Assembly (NCBI GenBank): GCA_934229535.1
Contig: CAKQDS010000005.1
Location: 1 to 64,000 of the forward strand
DNA length: 64,000 nucleotides
Direction of reading: 5' to 3'
Origin: an uncultured Anaeroplasmataceae bacterium
GTDB taxonomy: Bacteria > Bacillota_I > Bacilli_A > Acholeplasmatales > Anaeroplasmataceae
Positions 26,873-36,143 of this stretch are shown here, one piece after another. The notes beneath the pieces are model-generated. The model was given only the letters and a program-made list of their open reading frames with translations, did no database searches and was not told the origin of the DNA. Position numbers and translations under genes: made by a program. The number at the start of each line of letters is the position of its first letter. The first letter of the stretch is position 1.

Positions 26873-27343
26873 ATGGCTGTTGTTGGAGTAATTATGGGTT
26901 CAACCTCAGATTATGAGGTAATGCAGGATGCATGTAAGATTTTAGATGATTTTGGTGTTAGCTATGAAAAAAAGGTTGTTAGTGCTCATCGTACACCAGA
27001 TTTAATGTATGAATATGCTAAGGGGGCAAAGGATAGAGGCTTGAAGGTTATTATTGCTGGAGCTGGTGGTGCTGCTCATTTACCTGGTATGGTAAGTGCA
27101 ATGACTACTATTCCTGTAATTGGTGTTCCTGTTAAAAGTAGAGCTTTAAATGGACTTGATTCATTACTTAGTATTGTGCAAATGCCTGGTGGCGTACCTT
27201 GCCTTACGGTAGCAATTAACCAAGCTAAAAATGCTGCATTATCAGCTATCGCAATTTTAGCTTTAAGTGATGAAAAGCTTTCCTTGAAGCTTTTGGAATA
27301 TCGTCAAAAGCAAACAAGTGATGTTTTAGCCTCTAGCTTATAG
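26873..27343 (+). CDS. purE: N5-carboxyaminoimidazole ribonucleotide mutase
   Basis: 156 residues, class I Pur[14 protein letters not shown] at the N-terminus, [13 protein letters not shown] with the catalytic His, and [12 protein letters not shown] are diagnostic. Converts N5-CAIR, made by PurK, to CAIR. Starts one base after the previous stop with GGAG upstream. It is the last gene of the fhs unit, separated from purK by a guanine riboswitch, which is unusual since purE and purK are normally adjacent. Confidence 0.95.
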   Translation: MAVVGVIMGSTSDYEVMQDACKILDDFGVSYEKKVVSAHRTPDLMYEYAKGAKDRGLKVIIAGAGGAAHLPGMVSAMTTIPVIGVPVKSRALNGLDSLLSIVQMPGGVPCLTVAINQAKNAALSAIAILALSDEKLSLKLLEYRQKQTSDVLASSL

Positions 27344-27357
27344 AAAGCGTTATTAAC

Positions 27358-27386
27358 TTTACTTTTAATTAGATGTTTGATAAAAT
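27358..27386 (+). promoter_or_regulatory. Promoter of the purine operon leader
   Basis: TTTACT (27358-27363), 17-bp spacer, TAAAAT (27381-27386), placing the start just ahead of the riboswitch aptamer. Confidence 0.5.
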
Positions 27387-27396
27387 TAAGTTATAT

Positions 27397-27469
27397 TTCT
27401 TGTATAATAGCTTAAATATGGTAAGCAAGTCTCTACCCTAAAACCATTAATTTTAGGACTACAAGAAGA
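27397..27469 (+). ncRNA. Guanine-type purine riboswitch
   Basis: Closing helix TTCTTGT/ACAAGAA, the invariant TATAAT on its 3' side, ATATGG then AAGT and CTCTACC of the J2/3 core (TNTCTACC), and GGACTAC at J3/1 all appear in order. The base equivalent to position 74 is C (GACTA), the guanine/hypoxanthine discriminator; adenine switches have T there. Two terminators follow at 27548 and 27587. It should shut off the 12-gene purK-guaA operon when guanine is plentiful. Confidence 0.9.
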
Positions 27470-27506
27470 AAATTAGATATGAGACTTACTTGGATCGGAG
27501 ATTTAT

Positions 27507-27635
27507 ATGAAGTTTTTTATGATGATTCAAGATATTAATAAAGAAAGAGCAATAAAGCAGAATATTGCTTTTTTAGGGTGGAATAAAACAGTACATTTAG
27601 TGTGCTGTTTTTCTTTTTTAGGAGAAGAAAAATGA
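27507..27635 (+). CDS. Possible 42-residue leader frame across the riboswitch terminators
   Basis: ATG 27507 has GGAG seven bases upstream and stays open through both terminators, ending at a TGA (27633-27635) that overlaps the purK ATG. The product (MKFFMMIQDINKERAIKQNI...) looks like no known protein. If translated, ribosomes would disrupt the terminator hairpins. It may simply be chance in AT-rich leader sequence. Confidence 0.25.
   Translation: MKFFMMIQDINKERAIKQNIAFLGWNKTVHLVCCFSFLGEEK
27548..27574 (+). terminator. First riboswitch-linked terminator
   Basis: AGCAATA (27548-27554) pairs with TATTGCT (27563-27569), followed by T to 27574. Confidence 0.7.
27587..27618 (+). terminator. Second riboswitch-linked terminator
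   Basis: AACAGTACA (27587-27595) pairs over 9 bp with TGTGCTGTT (27601-27609), one G-U pair, followed by a T-rich run to 27618, ending 14 bp before the purK ATG. Confidence 0.8.
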
Positions 27636-28693
27636 GAGTAGGAATTATTGGTGGCGGTCAGCTGGGAATGATGCTTGCTGAGGCATTGAAAAAATATGAT
27701 GCATATGTAATTGCTTTAGATCCTAATCCATTATGTAGCTGTAAATATGTTTGTGATGAAATAATTGTAAGTGAATATAATGATTTAGCTAATTTAAAGA
27801 AGCTTGCAGATAGAGTTGATGTTATAACCTATGAATTTGAAAATGTAAATGCTGAGGCTTTAATTTATTTGAATGATAATTATAATATGCCTCAAGGAAT
27901 TAGACCATTATTTGATTCCCAAAATCGTATCAGAGAAAAAGAAAATGCTATAAAGAATGGCTTAAGACCTGTGGAATTTTACAAGATATTAAATGAAGAT
28001 GATTTACTAAAGGGAATTAGTAAAATTGGCTATCCTTGTGTTTATAAAACAACAACGCTTGGCTATGATGGTCATGGACAGGTTGTTTTAAGAAGTGATA
28101 AGGATTTACCTTTAGTTTCTAAATATTTAGGTGGCGAAGGCATTTTAGAGAAATATCTAAAATATGATTACGAGGCTAGTGTAATTTTAGTTAGAGATAA
28201 TAAAGAGATTGTTGCTTTTCCTCCTAGCTATAATATTCATAAGGAGGGAATTTTAGATTTATCAGTTGCAGGCTTTTTAGATGATTCAATAAGTGAAAAG
28301 CTTATAAATAAATCTAAGGAATTTATGAATTCATGTAACTATTATGGTATTCTAGCAATTGAATATTTTGTTAAGGATGGCGAAATTTATTTTAATGAAA
28401 TGGCACCTCGTCCTCATAATAGTGGCCATTATACTATTGAGGGTTGTAATATTAGCCAATATGAGGAGCTTGCTAGGTTTTTACTAAAGCTGCCTCTTAT
28501 TGAGCCTAAGCTTATTTCTAAAACGGTAATGAAGAATGTTCTAGGCGAAGATTTAGAAAATAAATGTCCATTTGGCTTTTGGCATGATTATTATAAAAAG
28601 GAATCAAGACCAAAGCGTAAAATGGGGCATATAACTTTTACTAACACTAGTTTAGATGATTATAATCAAAAATATAAAAAATATTTTATTTAG
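27632..28693 (+). CDS. purK: N5-carboxyaminoimidazole ribonucleotide synthase
   Basis: 353 residues from ATG 27632 (TAGGAG upstream; the frame is open further into the leader T run, which is not a plausible start). N-terminal VGIIGGGQLGMMLAEAL, ATP-grasp core YKTTTLGYDGHGQVVLR, and FNEMAPRPHNSGHYTIEGC are PurK signatures. It carboxylates AIR with ATP and bicarbonate for PurE. First gene of the riboswitch-controlled operon. Confidence 0.95.
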   Translation: MRVGIIGGGQLGMMLAEALKKYDAYVIALDPNPLCSCKYVCDEIIVSEYNDLANLKKLADRVDVITYEFENVNAEALIYLNDNYNMPQGIRPLFDSQNRIREKENAIKNGLRPVEFYKILNEDDLLKGISKIGYPCVYKTTTLGYDGHGQVVLRSDKDLPLVSKYLGGEGILEKYLKYDYEASVILVRDNKEIVAFPPSYNIHKEGILDLSVAGFLDDSISEKLINKSKEFMNSCNYYGILAIEYFVKDGEIYFNEMAPRPHNSGHYTIEGCNISQYEELARFLLKLPLIEPKLISKTVMKNVLGEDLENKCPFGFWHDYYKKESRPKRKMGHITFTNTSLDDYNQKYKKYFI

Positions 28694-28702
28694 GAGCTTA
28701 AA

Positions 28703-31700
28703 ATGGAAAAGAATCGTATTTATGTTGAAAAAAAGGATGGTTATCAGGTTGAGGCTAAATGCCTTAGGGATGATCTTAATTTGAATTTAGGATTAAATAT
28801 TAAGAAATTACGTTTACTTAATGTTTATGATTTATTTGGCTTTAGTAAGGAGCTACTAAATAAAACAAGATATCAGGTTTTTGGTGAAATTGTAACTGAT
28901 AATGTTTATGATGAGATTGATTTTGGTAATAATTTATATTTATCGGTAGAATTCCTACCTGGTCAATTTGACCAAAGAGCATCAAGTGCTAAGGCCTGTA
29001 CAATGCTTGTTGAACCAAGTGCTAATGTTGAAATTAAAAGTGGTAAGCTAATTATTTTTGATGATAGTATTACAAATGATGACTTAGCTAGAATTAAAAA
29101 ATATTATATAAATGCTGTTGAGGCTCGTGAAAAGAATTTAAACAATTTATCTTTAAATGATGATGTAGTTGTTAAGCCTGTAAAAAAGCTTTTGGGCTTT
29201 ATAAAAATGAATGACAATGAGGTTAATAATTTTATAAAGGAATATGGCCTTGCGATGAATAAGGATGATCTTTATGAGGTTATTAAATATTTTAAATCTG
29301 AGGGTAGAGAACCAAATGAAACAGAAATTAGAATTTTAGATACCTATTGGTCAGATCATTGTCGTCATACAACCTTTAATACTAAGCTTTTAGAAATAAA
29401 TATTGAGGAATCATTCATCAAAAATGAAATAGAGGAATCATTAGATTTATATTATAAGATGCGTAAAGAATTAAATAGAGAGAACAAAAATGTTTGCTTG
29501 ATGGATATGGCTTGTATTGCCGCAAGATATCTTAAAAAGAATGGCTATTTAGATGATTTAGAGGAATCAACTGAAAATAACGCTTGTTCAATTTTTGTTA
29601 ATGTCACTGTTGATGGTGAAAAAGAAAAGTGGTTATTGCAATTTAAAAATGAAACTCATAACCATCCTACAGAAATTGAACCATTTGGTGGGGCTTCAAC
29701 CTGTCTTGGTGGAGCAATAAGAGACCCACTTTCAGGAAGAGCCTATGTATATCAGGCTATGCGTGTTACTGGTGCCGGAAATATTTATCAAAGCGTTAGT
29801 GAAACAATGCATGGTAAGCTTCCTCAAAGAATTATTTCAACTAAGGCTGCAAGTGGTTATTCATCATATGGAAATCAAATTGGTCTTGCTACAACACATG
29901 TAAGGGAGATTTATGATGAGGGCTATGTTGCTAAAAGATTAGAGGTTGGAGCTGTTGTAGGCGCTGTAAAGGCTTCTAATATTATAAGAGAAGAGCCAGT
30001 AGCTGGTGATGTTATTTTACTTCTTGGCGGAAGAACCGGAAGAGATGGTATTGGTGGTGCTACAGGTTCATCTAAGGAGCATAATGAAAAATCTATTGAG
30101 GTTTGTTCATCTGAGGTTCAAAAGGGAAATGCTCCTGAGGAAAGAAAGATTTGTCATTTATTTAAAAGAAAAGAAGTTACTAAAATTATTAAAAAGAGTA
30201 ATGACTTTGGAGCAGGTGGTGTAAGTGTAGCGATTGGTGAGCTTGCCTCTGGCCTTCATATTTATCTTGATAGAGTTCCTACAAAATATAGTGGCTTAAA
30301 TGTAACAGAGCTAGCGATTTCCGAATCCCAAGAAAGAATGGCTGTTGTTGTAACTAAAGAAAATATGGATTTATTTATTAAATACGCTAAGGAAGAAAAT
30401 ATTGAGGTTACTTATGTTGCTGATGTTACTAGTGATGAGCGTATGATAATGTATTATAATGGTGAGGCTGTTGTTGATTTAAAGAGAAGCTTTATTGATA
30501 GTGCTGGAGCTACTCATTATGCTAAAGCTAAAATTGCTTCTGTTAGCGATGAAAATCCTTTTAAGAATAAGCTAAAGGGCAACTTAAAGGAAAAGATATT
30601 TACTACCTTAAATGATATGAATGTAACAAGTCAAAAGGGCTTAATTGAAATGTTTGATGCTACAATTGGTAATTCAACTGTTTTAATGCCTTTTGGTGGT
30701 AAATACCAAAGAACAGAAACTCAAGCTTCTGTTCAAAAGCTACCTGTTGATGGCTTCACAGATGATGCTTCAATAATGGCTTATGGCTATAACCCTAATA
30801 TTTTTAAATGGAGTCCTTATCATGGAGCAATGTATAGTGTCATTGAGGCTGTTAGTAAGGTAGTTGCTGCTGGAGCAAGATATGATAAAATGCGTTTTTC
30901 TTATCAAGAATATTTTGAAAGAATGACTAGTGATTTATCATGGGGTAAGCCTCTTGCAAGCTTACTTGGTGCTATTCAAATTCAAAATGATCTACATCTT
31001 CCTTCAATAGGTGGTAAGGATTCAATGAGTGGAACTTATGAGCATATTAATGTTCCACCAATGCTTATGGCGTTTGGTATAACAATGGTAGATGCTAATA
31101 ATGTTATTTCTCCAGAATTTAAGAAGAGTGGAAGCTATGTTTATTTAATTAAGCATAATCCAAAGAAGAATTATTTACCAAATATTGAAGAGCTAAAGAA
31201 AATCTTTAATTATGTATCAACAAATATTGAAAATAAAAATATTATTTCAGCTTATGCCTTAGGCTTTGGTGGGGCAATTGAAGCAATTGCTAAAATGAGC
31301 TTTGGTAATGGTATTGGTTGTGATATTAAAATTACTGAAGATTTATTATTTGATTTAAGCTATGGTTCATTTATTGTTGAGGCAGATACTTTGCTTGATA
31401 ATGAATTTGCTATTTATTTAGGTAAAACTATTAATGATAATTTAATTATTAATGATGAAGTGATTACAATAGAGGAAGCATTCCAATGTAATCGTAAGAG
31501 ATTTACTGCTGTTTATAAGGACAAGCTTGATACTAAAAATGATCAATTGAAGCTTAATTGCTTTAAAGCAAATGAGGTTAAGACCTTAAATAATAAGGAT
31601 GAGGTTAAGGTATTCATTCCTGTGTTCCCAGGAACAAATTGTGACTATGATACAGCTAAGGCCTTTAGAAGAGCTGGAGCTATGGTAGAAAGCTTTGTAT

Positions 31701-32401
31701 TTAGAAACTTAACTACAGAAGATATTAATTATAGTATTAAGCAAATGGCTCTAAAGATTGATGAGGCTGATATCTTTGTTTTATCAGGTGGCTTTAGTGC
31801 TGGTGATGAGCCAGACGGCAGTGGTAAATTTATTGCTTGTGTATTAAATAATGAGCTTGTTAAGAGCGCTATTAATCGTTTAATTGCCCGTCGTGGTTTA
31901 ATTCTTGGTATTTGTAATGGCTTCCAGGCTTTAATTAAATCAGGTCTTTTACCAGATGGTAAGATTGGTGAGGTTACTAAGGATAGTCCTACCTTATTTA
32001 GAAATGATATTAATAGACACGTTTCGCAAATTGTTTCTACTAAGGTTATGAGTAATAATTCACCTTGGCTAAGAGGCTATGAAACAGGAGAAATTCATAG
32101 CATTGCGGTAAGCCATGGTGAAGGTAAATTTGTGGTAAGTGATGAATTAGCTAAAAAGCTATTTGCCAATGGTCAGGTAGCCTTCTGCTATGTCGATGAT
32201 AAAGAAAAAGAAACACTTGAATCACCATATAATCCAAATGGTAGTAATTATGCTATTGAAGGAATTGTTTCAAGCGATGGCTTAATTCTTGGTAAAATGG
32301 GACATTCTGAAAGATATGAAAATAATATCTACAAGAATATAAGTGGTAATAAAAAACAAAATATATTTGAAAATGCAGTTTCATATTTTAAAAAAAATTA
32401 A
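28703..32401 (+). CDS. purL: Phosphoribosylformylglycinamidine synthase, single-chain
   Basis: 1232 residues, the long one-chain form with the glutaminase fused, so no purS or purQ is needed. DTYWSDHCRHTTFNT and NETHNHPTEIEPFGGASTC are in the synthetase half, GGKDSMSGTYE in the second repeat, and the C-terminal class I amidotransferase has PVFPGTNCDYDTAKAFRRAG, SGGFSAGDEPDG and the nucleophile in LGICNGFQAL. Converts FGAR, glutamine and ATP to FGAM. Gap of nine bases to purK with GGAG. Confidence 0.95.
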   Translation: MEKNRIYVEKKDGYQVEAKCLRDDLNLNLGLNIKKLRLLNVYDLFGFSKELLNKTRYQVFGEIVTDNVYDEIDFGNNLYLSVEFLPGQFDQRASSAKACTMLVEPSANVEIKSGKLIIFDDSITNDDLARIKKYYINAVEAREKNLNNLSLNDDVVVKPVKKLLGFIKMNDNEVNNFIKEYGLAMNKDDLYEVIKYFKSEGREPNETEIRILDTYWSDHCRHTTFNTKLLEINIEESFIKNEIEESLDLYYKMRKELNRENKNVCLMDMACIAARYLKKNGYLDDLEESTENNACSIFVNVTVDGEKEKWLLQFKNETHNHPTEIEPFGGASTCLGGAIRDPLSGRAYVYQAMRVTGAGNIYQSVSETMHGKLPQRIISTKAASGYSSYGNQIGLATTHVREIYDEGYVAKRLEVGAVVGAVKASNIIREEPVAGDVILLLGGRTGRDGIGGATGSSKEHNEKSIEVCSSEVQKGNAPEERKICHLFKRKEVTKIIKKSNDFGAGGVSVAIGELASGLHIYLDRVPTKYSGLNVTELAISESQERMAVVVTKENMDLFIKYAKEENIEVTYVADVTSDERMIMYYNGEAVVDLKRSFIDSAGATHYAKAKIASVSDENPFKNKLKGNLKEKIFTTLNDMNVTSQKGLIEMFDATIGNSTVLMPFGGKYQRTETQASVQKLPVDGFTDDASIMAYGYNPNIFKWSPYHGAMYSVIEAVSKVVAAGARYDKMRFSYQEYFERMTSDLSWGKPLASLLGAIQIQNDLHLPSIGGKDSMSGTYEHINVPPMLMAFGITMVDANNVISPEFKKSGSYVYLIKHNPKKNYLPNIEELKKIFNYVSTNIENKNIISAYALGFGGAIEAIAKMSFGNGIGCDIKITEDLLFDLSYGSFIVEADTLLDNEFAIYLGKTINDNLIINDEVITIEEAFQCNRKRFTAVYKDKLDTKNDQLKLNCFKANEVKTLNNKDEVKVFIPVFPGTNCDYDTAKAFRRAGAMVESFVFRNLTTEDINYSIKQMALKIDEADIFVLSGGFSAGDEPDGSGKFIACVLNNELVKSAINRLIARRGLILGICNGFQALIKSGLLPDGKIGEVTKDSPTLFRNDINRHVSQIVSTKVMSNNSPWLRGYETGEIHSIAVSHGEGKFVVSDELAKKLFANGQVAFCYVDDKEKETLESPYNPNGSNYAIEGIVSSDGLILGKMGHSERYENNIYKNISGNKKQNIFENAVSYFKKN

Positions 32402-32413
32402 GGAGATATTAAA

Positions 32414-33130
32414 ATGACTAAATTAGAAATGCTATATGAAGGAAAAGCAAAGCAGGTATTTAAAACAGAGGATCCAAATGTAATTATTATGCATTATAAG
32501 GATGATGCTACTGCCTTTAATGGGATTAAGAAGGCTTCAATTGGTAAAAAGGGCCTTTTAAATAATAAGATTACAACAATGATTTATAAGGAATTAATCA
32601 AAAGAGGTATTCCAACTCATTATATTGAGACAATTAATGAGCGTGAGCAATTATGTAAGAAGGTAACAATTTTCCCACTTGAGGTTATTGTTCGTAATAT
32701 TATTGCTGGCTCTATGTCTAAGCGTTTAGGAATCCCTGAGGGTACAAAGCCTAGTAACACTATTTATGAAATATGTTATAAAAATGATGAGCTTGGTGAT
32801 CCAATGATTAATGATCATCATGCTGTAGCACTTGGGGCTGCAACTTATGATGAGCTTGAGCAAATTTATGATTTGACAAGACGTGTTAATGAAGCATTAA
32901 AGGATATTTTTGCTAAAGCAAATATTACTTTAGTTGATTTTAAGATTGAATTTGGTAAAACAGAGGCTGGAGAAATTGTCTTAGCTGATGAAATATCTCC
33001 TGATACTTGTCGTTTATGGGATTCTAAAACAAACGAGAAGCTTGATAAGGATCGCTTCCGTAGAGATCTTGGCAATGTTATTGAGGCATATGAAGAAATT
33101 GATAGAAGATTATCTAGTGTTTTAAAGTAA
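32414..33130 (+). CDS. purC: SAICAR synthetase
   Basis: 238 residues. [20 protein letters not shown] at the N-terminus, [20 protein letters not shown], and the closing [12 protein letters not shown] are characteristic. Joins CAIR and aspartate with ATP to give SAICAR. TAAGGAGATATTAAAATG start context is strong. Standard bacterial length. Confidence 0.95.
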   Translation: MTKLEMLYEGKAKQVFKTEDPNVIIMHYKDDATAFNGIKKASIGKKGLLNNKITTMIYKELIKRGIPTHYIETINEREQLCKKVTIFPLEVIVRNIIAGSMSKRLGIPEGTKPSNTIYEICYKNDELGDPMINDHHAVALGAATYDELEQIYDLTRRVNEALKDIFAKANITLVDFKIEFGKTEAGEIVLADEISPDTCRLWDSKTNEKLDKDRFRRDLGNVIEAYEEIDRRLSSVLK

Positions 33131-33131
33131 T

Positions 33132-34541
33132 ATGAGTAATTTTTTATTTGATAGTAGTCTTCATGAGGAATGTGGAGTTTTTGGAGTTTATAATGTTAAG
33201 GATGCAGCTAATTTAGTGTATTTTGGACTTCATTCTCTTCAGCATCGTGGTCAAGAGGGCTGTGGCATCGTTAGTGTTGATGCAGGAAATATGAAAAGAT
33301 TTAAGGGCTGTGGTCTTGTTACTGAGGTCTTTAATGAGAATAATATAAAGGCATTACCTGGTAATATGGCAATTGGACATGTTAGATATTCTACTACAGG
33401 TGGTGGTGGTCTTGATAATGTTCAACCATTTATGTTTCGCCATCATACTGGTGATTTTGCCTTAGCACATAATGGTAATTTAGTTAATTCACGTGAGCTT
33501 AAAAGATATTTAGAGGATAGAGGAAGCTTATTTCAATCAACCTCTGATAGTGAGATTTTAGCTCATCTAATGAAAAAGACAACTAATGAAGAAAGAAGAA
33601 TTGATGCCATAATTGATGCACTAAATATGCTTGAGGGTGCATTTAGCTTTGTTATAATTACAAAGGACAAGCTATATGCTTGTAGAGATAAATATGGTCT
33701 TAGACCTTTAAGTATTGGTTCAATTGGTGATGGTTATGTAATAAGCAGTGAAACCTGCGCTTTTGAGGTTGTTAATGCTAAATATATTCGTGATGTTGAA
33801 CCTGGTGAGGTCGTTATGATTGATAAGGATGGTATTCATTCTTATCAATATTCTAAATATAAAAAGCATAAAATGTGTGCTATGGAATATATTTATTTTT
33901 CTAGACCTGATAGTGATATTGAGGGAAGAAATGTTCATGCCTTTCGTAAGGAAAGTGGAAGATTATTATATAGACAAAATAAGACTGATGCTGATATCGT
34001 AATTGGTGTTCCTGATTCTTCTCTTTCTGCTGCTATAGGCTATTCTGAGGAAAGTGGTATTCCTTATGAAATGGGTTTAATTAAAAATAAATATGTTGGA
34101 AGAACATTTATTGAGCCTTCTCAGGAATTAAGAGAGAAGGGTGTAAGAATGAAGCTTTCAGCTGTAAGTAGTATTATAAGAGGAAAGAGAGTTATACTAA
34201 TTGATGATTCAATTGTTAGAGGTACAACCTCTAAAAGAATTGTAGCATTGCTTAAGGAGGTTGGAGCAACTGAGGTTCATGTAAGAATTGCTTCACCACA
34301 AATTACTAATCCTTGCTTCTATGGTGTTGATATCTCAACCTATGAGGAGCTAATTAGTGCTCATAAGAGTATTGAAGAGGTTAGAGAATATATTGGTGCT
34401 ACTTCACTTGATTTCTTATCAACTAAGGCTTTATATGAGGCTGCAAAAAGAAGTGAGCTATGTCTTGCCTGCTTCACAGGACATTATCCAACAGAATTAT
34501 ATCAAACTAAAGAAGAAGCAAATAAAGATGGAAAGTTTTAG
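33132..34541 (+). CDS. purF: Amidophosphoribosyltransferase
   Basis: 469 residues. A short propeptide (MSNFLFDSSLHEE) precedes the Ntn nucleophile Cys of CGVFGVYN, as in the B. subtilis-type enzyme that is matured by cleavage and carries a 4Fe-4S cluster; late cysteines (ELCLACFTG) fit cluster binding. The PRPP loop VILIDDSIVRGTTSKRIVAL is intact. Commits PRPP and glutamine to purine synthesis. Starts one base after purC with only a weak ribosome site, so it probably relies on translational coupling. Confidence 0.95.
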   Translation: MSNFLFDSSLHEECGVFGVYNVKDAANLVYFGLHSLQHRGQEGCGIVSVDAGNMKRFKGCGLVTEVFNENNIKALPGNMAIGHVRYSTTGGGGLDNVQPFMFRHHTGDFALAHNGNLVNSRELKRYLEDRGSLFQSTSDSEILAHLMKKTTNEERRIDAIIDALNMLEGAFSFVIITKDKLYACRDKYGLRPLSIGSIGDGYVISSETCAFEVVNAKYIRDVEPGEVVMIDKDGIHSYQYSKYKKHKMCAMEYIYFSRPDSDIEGRNVHAFRKESGRLLYRQNKTDADIVIGVPDSSLSAAIGYSEESGIPYEMGLIKNKYVGRTFIEPSQELREKGVRMKLSAVSSIIRGKRVILIDDSIVRGTTSKRIVALLKEVGATEVHVRIASPQITNPCFYGVDISTYEELISAHKSIEEVREYIGATSLDFLSTKALYEAAKRSELCLACFTGHYPTELYQTKEEANKDGKF

Positions 34542-34551
34542 AGGTTAAATT

Positions 34552-35577
34552 ATGGGTTCAAAAACATATGAGGAGTCTGGTGTAAATTTAGAGGCCGGCT
34601 ATGAGGTTGTAAGAAGAATTAAAAAGCATGTAGCTTCAACTAATCGTTTAGGCTGTATGGGAAATATTGGTTCATTTGGAGGAATGTTTGATTTAAGTGC
34701 TTTAAATGTTAGTGAGCCAATTTTAGTATCAGGAACTGATGGTGTTGGTACTAAGCTTAAGGTAGCTTTTGAAATGAATAAGCATGATAGTGTTGGTATA
34801 GATGCTGTTGCAATGTGTGTTAATGATGTTTTAGCACAGGGCGCTGAGCCTTTAATATTCTTAGATTATGTAGCTGTTGGTCATAACGATCCTGCTCAGG
34901 TTGAACAAATTGTTAAGGGTGTTGCTGATGGCTGCATTATGGCTGGATGTGCTCTTGTTGGTGGCGAAACTGCTGAAATGCCTGGCTTATATGCTAAGGG
35001 AGAATATGATATTGCAGGATTTACTACTGGTGTTGTTTCTAAAAGTAAGCTAATTGATGGAAGTAAATCAAGTGTTGGTGATATTTTAATTGGTATACCA
35101 TCAAGTGGTGTTCATTCTAATGGCTTTAGTTTGGTTAGAAAAATTATTAAGGATGCTGCCTTAGATTATCATAAATATTATGAAGAATTAAATGGTATTT
35201 TAGGTGAGGTTTTATTAACTCCTACTAATATTTATTGTAAAGAAGTATTAGATGTTATTAGAAATGTTGATGTTCATGGTGTTGCTCATATAACTGGTGG
35301 TGGCTTTGACGAAAATATTCCAAGAATTTTAAAGGATGGTCAAGGTATTGTTATTAATGAAGGTAGCTGGCCAATTTTACCTATTTTTAAGTTTTTAGAA
35401 AAAAATGGTAAGGTTAATCATCGTGAAATGTTTAATATCTTTAATATGGGCATTGGTATGGTTTTAGAGGTTAATGCTGCTGATAAGGATAAGGTTATAG
35501 AAATCTTAAATAAGCATAATCGTAAATGCTATGAAATTGGTTATGTTTCTGATAAGGCTGGAGTGGAAATAAAGTGA
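34552..35577 (+). CDS. purM: AIR synthetase
   Basis: 341 residues. [20 protein letters not shown] then [25 protein letters not shown] region ([20 protein letters not shown]) and [16 protein letters not shown] are PurM signatures. Converts FGAM to AIR with ATP. It ends in TGA, rare in this window, and that TGA overlaps the GTG start of purN by four bases. Ribosome site GAGG. Confidence 0.95.
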   Translation: MGSKTYEESGVNLEAGYEVVRRIKKHVASTNRLGCMGNIGSFGGMFDLSALNVSEPILVSGTDGVGTKLKVAFEMNKHDSVGIDAVAMCVNDVLAQGAEPLIFLDYVAVGHNDPAQVEQIVKGVADGCIMAGCALVGGETAEMPGLYAKGEYDIAGFTTGVVSKSKLIDGSKSSVGDILIGIPSSGVHSNGFSLVRKIIKDAALDYHKYYEELNGILGEVLLTPTNIYCKEVLDVIRNVDVHGVAHITGGGFDENIPRILKDGQGIVINEGSWPILPIFKFLEKNGKVNHREMFNIFNMGIGMVLEVNAADKDKVIEILNKHNRKCYEIGYVSDKAGVEIK

Positions 35578-36143
35578 AAAAAATAGCTGTTTTTGCTTCA
35601 GGCAGTGGAACAAATTATGAGGCTATTGTAGAGGCTATAAAAAATGATAGTCTTCATGCAGATATTGCCCTTGTGGTTGTTGATAACCCAAATGCTTATG
35701 TTATAAAAAGAGCTAATAATCACAATCATAAATTATTTATTTTTAATCCTAAGGATTATAAAAAGAAAAGTGAATATGAAGCTTTGATATTAAAAGAATT
35801 AGAAAAAGAAGAAATTGAATTGGTAATACTTGCTGGCTATATGCGTATTCTTTCTGCAAATTTCATTAATAAATTTGGAAAGAAAATTGTTAATCTTCAT
35901 CCAGCCCTTCTTCCTTCATTTAAGGGGGCTCACGCTATAGTAGATGCTTATAATTTTGGTGTTAAGGTTTTTGGAATAACTATTCATTATATAGATGAAA
36001 CAATAGATGGTGGCATAATTTTAGAGCAAAGGGCCTTCCATATTGATGATGATAGCTTAGAGTCTGTTGAAACTAAAATTCATGATTTAGAGCATAAATA
36101 TTACCCAATTACTATTGAAAGAATACTTAAAGGAGAAATATAA
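35574..36143 (+). CDS. purN: Phosphoribosylglycinamide formyltransferase
   Basis: 189 residues from GTG 35574, overlapping the purM stop (GTGA). [24 protein letters not shown] and [16 protein letters not shown] with the catalytic Asn-His are present. Transfers formyl from 10-formyl-THF to GAR, linking it to Fhs and FolD. GGAGTGG lies upstream within purM. Stop overlaps the purH start by one base. Confidence 0.95.
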   Translation: MKKIAVFASGSGTNYEAIVEAIKNDSLHADIALVVVDNPNAYVIKRANNHNHKLFIFNPKDYKKKSEYEALILKELEKEEIELVILAGYMRILSANFINKFGKKIVNLHPALLPSFKGAHAIVDAYNFGVKVFGITIHYIDETIDGGIILEQRAFHIDDDSLESVETKIHDLEHKYYPITIERILKGEI

